Shown here piece by piece: positions 13,340 to 18,464 of a stretch of DNA of 18,464 bases (position 1 is the stretch's first letter; the number at the start of each line of letters is the position of its first letter). A program made the position numbers and the translations under genes. The notes under the pieces are model-generated. The model made no database searches. It saw only the letters and a list, made by a program, of their open reading frames with translations, and was not told the origin of the DNA. Origin of the DNA: a bacterium (GTDB taxonomy: Bacteria; Chloroflexota; Dormibacteria; UBA8260; Bog-877); the NCBI GenBank assembly GCA_021817025.1, contig JAKAWF010000043.1, positions 1 through 18,464 on the forward strand, written 5' to 3'.

Positions 13340-14644
13340 TCAGCTGCCCGACGGTCTGGTCGCGGGCACCTTGATCCGGCCCACCAGCCACCCGCCGCAC
13401 AGCAGGGCCAGCGCCAGGAAGGTGAAAAGCATCGGAAACCCGGCGTTGGGGCGGAGGCCGTTGCCAAAGTCGAGCAGCGGCCCCCCGATGGCGGTCGCAA
13501 GGATTCCCGACCCGGCGGTCGCGAGATTGGATATGCCCATGTAGCGGCCGGCCTCCGCCGGCGGCACCAGGTCGGTGACCAGAGCCCAGTCGACGGAGAG
13601 GAGCATCCCGAAGGCGGCTCCGACCAAGCATCCCACCGCGTACACCCACAGCAGGGATGACGCCGGAATCAGGAGCAGGGTGCCGGCCGCGCCCAGCCAG
13701 GCGGCGGCGCGCACCATACCCACCCTGCCCACCCGCTGGGAGAGCTTGCCGGCGGGCAGGGTCACCAGAATCGCGCAGACGACCACCACCGCCAGCATCA
13801 CCGAGGTGGCTCCGGACGCACGGTTCGCCAGCGCGCTTCCGCCGCCGGGGAAGAAGTACGACTTGATGAACAGGAGGGCGAAGTCGGTCAGGCCGGTGAT
13901 CCCCATCAGTGCCAACAGGCGGGAGATGAGCAGCCAGGTGAAGGCGGGGTTGGCCCGGAAGCGGAAGCTGAAGATGCCCAGGAGCGCGCTGCGACGTGAC
14001 GGTCGTGGATCCCTTGCTGGTGAGTCGGGCACGAACCACAGAGTGACGATCAGGGCGAGTACCAGCACCAATCCGGCGCTGCCCAGAGCGAGCGCGAGGT
14101 GACCGACCGCGATCAGCTGGCCGGTGAGCAGGAAGCCGAGCGCGGTTCCTCCGAAGACCGCCAGACCGTAGTATCCGGCCGCTCGTCCGCGCTCGTGCTC
14201 CGGCACCTGGTCCGGGAGCAGCCCCTGGTAGGCGCCCTCGGCGGTGTTGGAACAGACCTGCAGCGCGCAATAGGGAATGATCAGGGCGGCGTAGCTGCCC
14301 GCCACCGCCAGGGCGACCAGACAAACCAGATCTCCCAGTGTCCCCGCCAACATGAACGGCTTGCGCTTGCCCCACCTGACCGTCACGCGGTCTGAGAAGG
14401 CGCCCGCGACGGGCTGCACCAGGATGGCCAATACCGCCCCTGCCACCGACAACACCGCCAGGGCTGAGCCCCGGTGGGCCGACGGCACCATGCCCACGAT
14501 CAGGCGGGGCAGCACCAGTGCCCCCATGCCCTGCCAGAGGTAGTTGATGGCGACCCAGTAGCCGGAGAGCGCCAGCAGGCGCCACCCGGAGAAGCGCACG
14601 GTCACCTGGGTCCCGGTGGCCCCGGCGGCCAATGGTCGGCTCAA
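13340..14644 (-). CDS. MFS transporter of the GPH/SLC45-like type
   Basis: A 434-aa protein with 12 predicted membrane helices and the motif SDRVTVRWGKRKPFMLAGTL after helix 3, typical of sugar/cation symporters of the GPH and SLC45 kind. It also has NTAEGAYQGLLPDQVPEHERGRAAGYYGL and a second-half GKLSQRVGRVGMV loop. Sugar or glycoside uptake is the usual role; the specific substrate is unknown. The start is TTG 14644: GAGGTGAT, a perfect match to the 16S anti-Shine-Dalgarno, lies six bases upstream, and an in-frame stop just before it rules out a longer form. A nearby ATG (14650) is in another frame that stops at once. It lies 170 bp from the other MFS gene, same direction, possibly cotranscribed. 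Confidence 0.85.
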   Translation of the reverse strand: MSRPLAAGATGTQVTVRFSGWRLLALSGYWVAINYLWQGMGALVLPRLIVGMVPSAHRGSALAVLSVAGAVLAILVQPVAGAFSDRVTVRWGKRKPFMLAGTLGDLVCLVALAVAGSYAALIIPYCALQVCSNTAEGAYQGLLPDQVPEHERGRAAGYYGLAVFGGTALGFLLTGQLIAVGHLALALGSAGLVLVLALIVTLWFVPDSPARDPRPSRRSALLGIFSFRFRANPAFTWLLISRLLALMGITGLTDFALLFIKSYFFPGGGSALANRASGATSVMLAVVVVCAILVTLPAGKLSQRVGRVGMVRAAAWLGAAGTLLLIPASSLLWVYAVGCLVGAAFGMLLSVDWALVTDLVPPAEAGRYMGISNLATAGSGILATAIGGPLLDFGNGLRPNAGFPMLFTFLALALLCGGWLVGRIKVPATRPSGS

Positions 14645-14650
14645 GTCGAC

Positions 14651-14658
14651 ATCACCTC
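14651..14658 (-). promoter_or_regulatory. Shine-Dalgarno that fixes a TTG start
   Basis: GAGGTGAT on the minus strand, six bases before TTG 14644, matches the 16S rRNA 3' end over eight bases. It decides the start of the GPH-like transporter. Confidence 0.7.
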
Positions 14659-14724
14659 ATGGTCCAAACTCGCCTGCATGGTGCGCCAACGGCGGCCCCA
14701 AGTCCAGAGCCGCTACTTCTCACT

Positions 14725-15280
14725 TTGGCCAAGCTTGGCAAAGGCGGAAAGTGACGGTTGATTGCGGTCGGCAACCCCAGCCCGCTCGACGACGGGGCGG
14801 CGGCGCTCCCGCTGGTGTCCCGGGCGTTTGCCAGTGAGCCCGATCTGCAGCCGTTGGCTCGGAGCCGCAGCATGGTGGTGGCCAGGGCTCGCCCCGGATG
14901 ATGGGAATCGGACCGGGGCGGGCCACCCACCCGGTGCTGGGGAGAGCCGGGCACGCACTCTCGGACATCGGTCCGATCGAGCTCGACCAAACCCTTGCGG
15001 CCCAGTCCTTGGCGGCGCTGCGGGAGTGGGACCTGGACCCGGCGACTCCCGCCTCGACATCGAGGTGGGGCCGTCGCCCTCGGTCATCCGGTCGGCGGCT
15101 CTGGCCGTCGGATCCTGGTGACCCCGGTCCGGGATGCGCCGACTGGAGGTCCAATTCGGGCTGGCGACCATGTGCGTCGGCGTTGGCCAGGGGGCTGCGA
15201 CGGTGGTGGAGCGCCCCTCCTGGCCCGCTGGTGGGCGGCCCCCGCTCAAGCTCGTGGCCGGCTCCCGCGTCGGCGGGTAG
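14725..15280 (+). pseudogene. Thiolase (acetyl-CoA acetyltransferase) C-terminal half, degraded
   Basis: Three reading frames carry consecutive parts of a thiolase. From 14725: LAKLGKGGK, a stop (14752), then IAVGNPSPLDDGAAALPLVSRAF...PLARSRS. From ATG 14898: MMGIGPGRATHPVLGRAG...IELDQTLAAQSLAALREWDLDP. From about 15064: [20 protein letters not shown]. From 15134: [20 protein letters not shown], ending at TAG 15278. Real thiolases read 'GN.S..NDGAAA', 'MGIGPVPA', 'IELNEAFAAQ', 'NGGAIALGHPLGASGARI', 'GLATMCIGGGQG', in this order. So this is a fossil with at least three frameshifts and one stop. The catalytic GHP and Cys segments survive, but NEAFAAQ has become DQTLAAQ. The N-terminal half is missing; its place is taken by the divergent MFS gene. 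It occupies most of the 670-bp gap before the next gene. Confidence 0.8.
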
Positions 15281-15315
15281 ACGCGCCAGGCCCGTCCATC
15301 AGTGGGAGTTGCCAA

Positions 15316-17010
15316 GTGTCCGAACTCGACCAGATTGCCCGGGAGTACCTCGCGGACAGCTCCCGTCTCGACCCCATCAGCGCCTTCGCCAGAGGCGACC
15401 TCGAATTCGCAGACGCGATGACCGACTTCTCGCCCGCCGGCGAGGCGGTCCGGGCCGAGTTGGCCAGGCACGCCCTGGCTCGGGCCCAAGCCTCTGCACC
15501 CGACTCCGACTCTGATCGAAGGGCCAAGGCGGCGATGCTGAACCGGTTGCGGGTGGAGGTCGACCTCTTCGAAGCCGGCGAGTGGATGCGGGGACTCAGC
15601 GTCTTCGGCCCTCAGGTGCAGATCCGGGGCACCTTCGACCTGATGGCGACCGAGTCGGAGGCGGACTGGTCCCGGATCGCCGCCAAGCTGGTCGCGGTTC
15701 CGGCGGCCATCGCCGGCTTCCAGGCGACTCTGGAGGTCGGCCGGCAGCAGCAGGCGATGGCGGCTCGGCGCCAGGCTCTGGCGTGCGCCGCCCAGACCGG
15801 GGTGTGGTCCGGGGCGGGGAGGGGCCCGGGGTTCTTCAGCGCCCTGGCAGCGAGCTACCAAGGCGGCGACCCCAGCCTCGAGGATGGCCTTCGGCGGGCC
15901 GCCGGGGCTGCCGACATGGCCTACCTCGGCCTCACCCAGTACCTGGAGCGGGACTACGCCGCCTCGGCCCCCGTGGTCGATGGCGTGGGGCCGGAACGCT
16001 ATCAGTTGCACTGCCGCTACTTCAACGGCCTGGATCTCGACCTCGAAGAGACCTACGCATTCGGCTGGGAGGAGCTGGCGAGAATCGAGCGGGAGATGGG
16101 GCTGGTCGCGGAACGGATCGCGCCGGGAGCGGGGATGGCGGGGGCGGTGGCTCTGCTGGAGAGCGATCCTGAGCGCTCGATCGTGGGCGAGGCCAACTTC
16201 AGGGCCTGGAACCAGGATTTTCTCGAGCGCACGATGGCCGCCCTGGACGGCCCCCACTTCGACATCCCCGCGCCGGTGAGACGGGTGGAGGCGATGATCG
16301 CCCCACCCGGCGGCAGCCCCGCGATGTACTACACGCCCCCTTCCAAGGATTTCAGCCGGCCCGGCAGGACCTGGTATCCGACTCTGGGGCGCACCCGTTT
16401 CCCGCTCTGGAACGAGGTCTCCACCGCCTATCACGAGGGCGTCCCTGGCCATCACCTGCAGCTGGCTCAGGTCTGCTACCTCGACTCTCAGCTGAATCCG
16501 TTCCAGACCATGCTGGGCGCCGTCTCCGGGCACATCGAGGGCTGGGCCCTCTATGCCGAGCGCCTGATGGGCGAGCTGGGCTTCTTGGAGAATCCCGACT
16601 ACCGGCTCGGCATGCTGGCATCGCACTCGATGCGGGCCGCCCGGGTCGTGGTCGACATCGGCCTTCACCTGGGCAAGGCGATCCCGTCTCGGCAGGCCTT
16701 CCATCCGGGGGAGCGGTGGGACTGGGATCTGGCGGTCGCCTTCATGATGGAGAAGGCGCGCCGATCCCAGCAGTTCTGCGCGGGCGAGGTGGACCGTTAC
16801 CTGGGTGTGCCCGCCCAGGCCATCTCCTACAAGGTGGGCGAGCGGGCGTGGCTGGAGGTCCGGGACGAGGCGCGCCGGGCGTGGGGCGGCCGCTTCCAGC
16901 TCAAGGAGTTCCACCGCCGCGCCCTGGAGCTCGGCTGCATCGGCTTAGAGCAGCTGCGCTGGGAGCTGGGCCGCCCGTTGCCGAAGGAGGCGCCACCCGC
17001 TGCCACCTGA
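15316..17010 (+). CDS. DUF885-family protein, probable zinc metallopeptidase-like
   Basis: A 564-aa soluble-looking protein, normal length for DUF885. It is mostly helical, with the motif HEGVPGHH at residues 373-380 (His373, Glu374 and His377 arranged as in HExxH enzymes, with an insertion-type spacing) and GHIEGWALYAERL, whose Glu408 is the likely third metal ligand. Further family marks are MYYTPP, FPLWNEVSTAYHEG, RRSQQFCAGEVDRYLG.PAQAISYKVG and the C-terminal FHRRALELG. The family is widespread and poorly characterised; peptidase activity is inferred from the motif. The start is GTG 15316 with GGGAG eight bases upstream; the frame remains open back to 14995, but that part overlaps the thiolase fossil. 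No secretion signal is seen. A small hypothetical gene follows 80 nt downstream. Confidence 0.85.
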   Translation: MSELDQIAREYLADSSRLDPISAFARGDLEFADAMTDFSPAGEAVRAELARHALARAQASAPDSDSDRRAKAAMLNRLRVEVDLFEAGEWMRGLSVFGPQVQIRGTFDLMATESEADWSRIAAKLVAVPAAIAGFQATLEVGRQQQAMAARRQALACAAQTGVWSGAGRGPGFFSALAASYQGGDPSLEDGLRRAAGAADMAYLGLTQYLERDYAASAPVVDGVGPERYQLHCRYFNGLDLDLEETYAFGWEELARIEREMGLVAERIAPGAGMAGAVALLESDPERSIVGEANFRAWNQDFLERTMAALDGPHFDIPAPVRRVEAMIAPPGGSPAMYYTPPSKDFSRPGRTWYPTLGRTRFPLWNEVSTAYHEGVPGHHLQLAQVCYLDSQLNPFQTMLGAVSGHIEGWALYAERLMGELGFLENPDYRLGMLASHSMRAARVVVDIGLHLGKAIPSRQAFHPGERWDWDLAVAFMMEKARRSQQFCAGEVDRYLGVPAQAISYKVGERAWLEVRDEARRAWGGRFQLKEFHRRALELGCIGLEQLRWELGRPLPKEAPPAAT

Positions 17011-17090
17011 GCCCGAGGACGAGCGGGCCGGAAGGCGCTCGCCCACGGCTCTCAGCAGGCTCGGCCCAGGCCTGCCAAACTGGTTCCGAC

Positions 17091-17543
17091 ATGGAATCCC
17101 CGGAGATCGAGAACCTCATTCTGGCCAACCACGTGGAGGCGGTCAACGGGCTGCTCTACGTGTCCGGCGGGGGCTGGACGGACCACTGGCGCCCACTGGC
17201 GCCCCAGCCGGGACCGCCGGTGGTCAGCCATCTGGGGGTGGCGGTCACGGTCGTGATCCCGGCCGCAGCCCCCCAGGTTCCACAGCAGCTGAGCGTGGGC
17301 ATCGAGGACGAGCAGGGGCGCCAGGTGGCCGGGATGCAGACCATGCTGAATCAGACCCGTGCTCCCGGCCTTCCCCACGGCCAGGCGCAGCGGACGGTGC
17401 TCGCGCTCTCCTTCAACATCGTCTTCCCGACCTCCGGGGAGTACCGGGTGGTGGCCAGGCTCGGGATCTCGCCGGCTCGCGAGCTCCCATTCAGGGTCCA
17501 CGATGTGCTCCCCGGTGACCCTGGGCCGCCCCCGATCAACTAG
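17091..17543 (+). CDS. Conserved hypothetical, DUF6941-like
   Basis: A 150-aa protein. It begins IENLILANHVEAVNGLLYVSGGGWTDHWRP, continues PVVSHLGVAVTVVIP, VGIEDEQGR and LALSFNIVFPTSGEYRVVARLG, and ends with a Pro-rich tail. 'A(N/D)...VEA.NGLLYVSGGG...' followed by beta strands and 'FP..G.YRVVA' is the pattern of a small, all-beta conserved hypothetical family that I associate with DUF6941. The family has no known function and is common in Actinobacteria-like genomes; the family name is from memory. The start is ATG 17091, and the gene runs 150 codons to 17543. It is convergent with the zwf gene, only 17 bp apart, and probably has its own promoter within the 80-bp gap after the DUF885 gene. 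Confidence 0.7.
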   Translation: MESPEIENLILANHVEAVNGLLYVSGGGWTDHWRPLAPQPGPPVVSHLGVAVTVVIPAAAPQVPQQLSVGIEDEQGRQVAGMQTMLNQTRAPGLPHGQAQRTVLALSFNIVFPTSGEYRVVARLGISPARELPFRVHDVLPGDPGPPPIN

Positions 17544-17560
17544 CTGGGCCGGACCGGGAG

Positions 17561-18464
17561 CTAGAAGCCGCCCGGGAGGTGCAGGTCCTCGCCGGGATTG
17601 ATCCAGCGCGATCGGCCCAGCCGCTCCACCATGTCCTCGGCGCTCTCCGGGCCCCACGAGCGCTGCCGGTAGATCTCGGGGTGGCCGTCGGCCTCCCATG
17701 CCTCGATCAACCCCCCGACTATCTCCCAGGACCGGTCGATCTCGGCCCCGCTGGGAAAGACGGTGTGGACCCCGGCGAGAACCTCCGAGAGCACGTGCTC
17801 GTAGGCGTCCGGGAGCTCGCTGGCGGAGAGCCGCCCGTACTCGAGGTCCATGCCCGCCGGCACCATCTCGAAGTGGGTGCCTGGTCGCTTGGCCCCGATC
17901 CGCAGCGTGATCCCCTCGTGGGGTTGGATTCGGATCTGGAGCTGGGTGGGGATCGGCCGCTGGCGGCGCCCTTCGAGGCGCAGGGAGGGCGAGTCCCGGA
18001 ACCGGATCACCACCTGGGTGGCGCGGCGGTGCAGCGCCTTGCCGGTGCGGATGAAGAAGGGCACCCCGTCCCAGCGCCAGTTCTCCACGCTCAGCATCGC
18101 GGCCGCGAAGGTCTCCCGCCGCGAGCCTGCCGCCACCCCGTTCTCATTGAGGTAGCCGTGGTACTGGCCGCGCACCGAGGTCTGGGGATCGAGGGGCTGC
18201 ACCGCGCGCAGGAGCTCCAGCTTGGACTTGCGGATGTCGTTGGCGTCGAACGTGGTGGGCGGCTCCATCGCCACCAGCGCCAACAGCTGCAGGACGTGGT
18301 TCTGGACCATGTCCCGCACCGCCCCTGCCTGGTCGTAGTAGCCGGCCCGGGTTCCGATCCCCTCCTCCTCGGCGGCCGTGATCTGCACGCTCTGGATCAG
18401 GTTGCGATTCCAACTGGCCTCGAAGATGGCGTTGCTGAAGCGGAAGGCGAGCACGTTCTGGACG
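17561..18464 (-). CDS. zwf: Glucose-6-phosphate 1-dehydrogenase, C-terminal ~300 residues (cut by window edge)
   Basis: The minus-strand frame runs in from the right edge and stops at TAG 17561-17563. It shows the glucose-6-phosphate dehydrogenase C-terminal domain: FSNAIFEASWNRNLIQSVQITAAEEEGIGTRAGYYDQAGAVRDMVQNHVLQLLALVAMEPP, then RKSKLELLRAV, RGQYHGYLNENGV, ENWRWDGVPFFIRTGKAL, YEHVLSEVLAGVHTVFPSGAEIDRSW, and a final WGPE. This enzyme catalyses the NADP-dependent first step of the oxidative pentose phosphate pathway. The nucleotide-binding N-terminus and the catalytic His motif lie outside the window, so the start is not seen. Sequence marks are normal, with no frameshift. It converges on the hypothetical gene ending at 17543. 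Confidence 0.92.
   Translation of the reverse strand, partial: VQNVLAFRFSNAIFEASWNRNLIQSVQITAAEEEGIGTRAGYYDQAGAVRDMVQNHVLQLLALVAMEPPTTFDANDIRKSKLELLRAVQPLDPQTSVRGQYHGYLNENGVAAGSRRETFAAAMLSVENWRWDGVPFFIRTGKALHRRATQVVIRFRDSPSLRLEGRRQRPIPTQLQIRIQPHEGITLRIGAKRPGTHFEMVPAGMDLEYGRLSASELPDAYEHVLSEVLAGVHTVFPSGAEIDRSWEIVGGLIEAWEADGHPEIYRQRSWGPESAEDMVERLGRSRWINPGEDLHLPGGF

Noticed and set aside
11923..13500. 525-codon open frame on the minus strand
   Set aside because: It is a shifted frame over the MFS gene, with no hydrophobic pattern or domain; the 11940-13169 frame carries the clear transporter sequence.
14713..16914. 733-codon open frame on the minus strand
   Set aside because: It is antisense to the DUF885 gene and the thiolase fossil; its translation is low-complexity Pro/Arg/Gly with no motif, as expected from codon bias in GC-rich DNA.
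1..18464. CRISPR arrays, tRNA or rRNA genes
   Set aside because: No regularly spaced direct repeats and no cloverleaf or rRNA-like conserved stretches were found on reading the window; a dedicated RNA scan was not possible.

Overview
The window is very GC-rich DNA (about 70% by eye). Coding density is moderate, GTG and TTG starts are common, and several intergenic hairpins are strong. Gene content suggests a free-living soil-type bacterium of the Actinomycetota / Chloroflexota / 'Dormibacterota' kind. The best hint is an ECF sigma factor followed by a single-pass membrane protein with a DLDxxL...EL head and a WGQQVV...C...GxCVS segment, a pairing I associate with Dormibacterota-like genomes. 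That is memory-based inference; there is no rRNA here to place the organism.

Layout, left to right. (1) 1-352, minus: the N-terminal part of a TnpB-family (IS200/IS605) protein, cut by the window edge. (2) 485-1732, minus: a membrane protein with a 2TM-channel-like core. (3) 1846-2967, plus: an ArsR-type repressor with a leaderless promoter, then a CPWC glutaredoxin and a stand-alone groES. (4) 3357-4545, plus: the ECF sigma factor and its putative membrane partner, followed by three tandem hairpins. (5) 4546-5438: no recognisable gene. (6) 5439-7628, minus: a CPA2 cation/proton antiporter with a C-terminal universal-stress-like domain and a stem-loop spanning its stop codon. (7) 8010-8923, plus: two translationally coupled genes of unknown function. 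(8) 9326-10821, plus: a HigBA-type toxin-antitoxin operon whose antitoxin carries an ImmA/IrrE zinc-peptidase domain, with a perfect palindromic operator at the promoter. (9) 11287-11916, plus: a decaying VapBC pair, with a frameshifted antitoxin and a PIN toxin that has lost its stop codon. (10) 11940-14644, minus: two MFS transporters. (11) 14725-15280, plus: the frameshifted remains of the C-terminal half of a thiolase. (12) 15316-17543, plus: a DUF885-type metallopeptidase-like protein and a small conserved hypothetical. (13) 17561 to the right edge, minus: the C-terminal part of glucose-6-phosphate dehydrogenase.

The window is a mosaic of short operons, not one pathway. Two themes stand out. 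The first is redox, stress and envelope homeostasis: ArsR/glutaredoxin/GroES, the ECF pair, and the antiporter-Usp. The second is an accessory zone between about 8.9 and 15.3 kb with two toxin-antitoxin loci, transporters and gene fossils, which points to repeated insertion and deletion. The most worthwhile leads are the HigB/HigA-peptidase operon, the broken VapB beside a catalytically complete PIN domain, the ArsR-glutaredoxin-groES operon, and the ECF partner gene with its second internal start.
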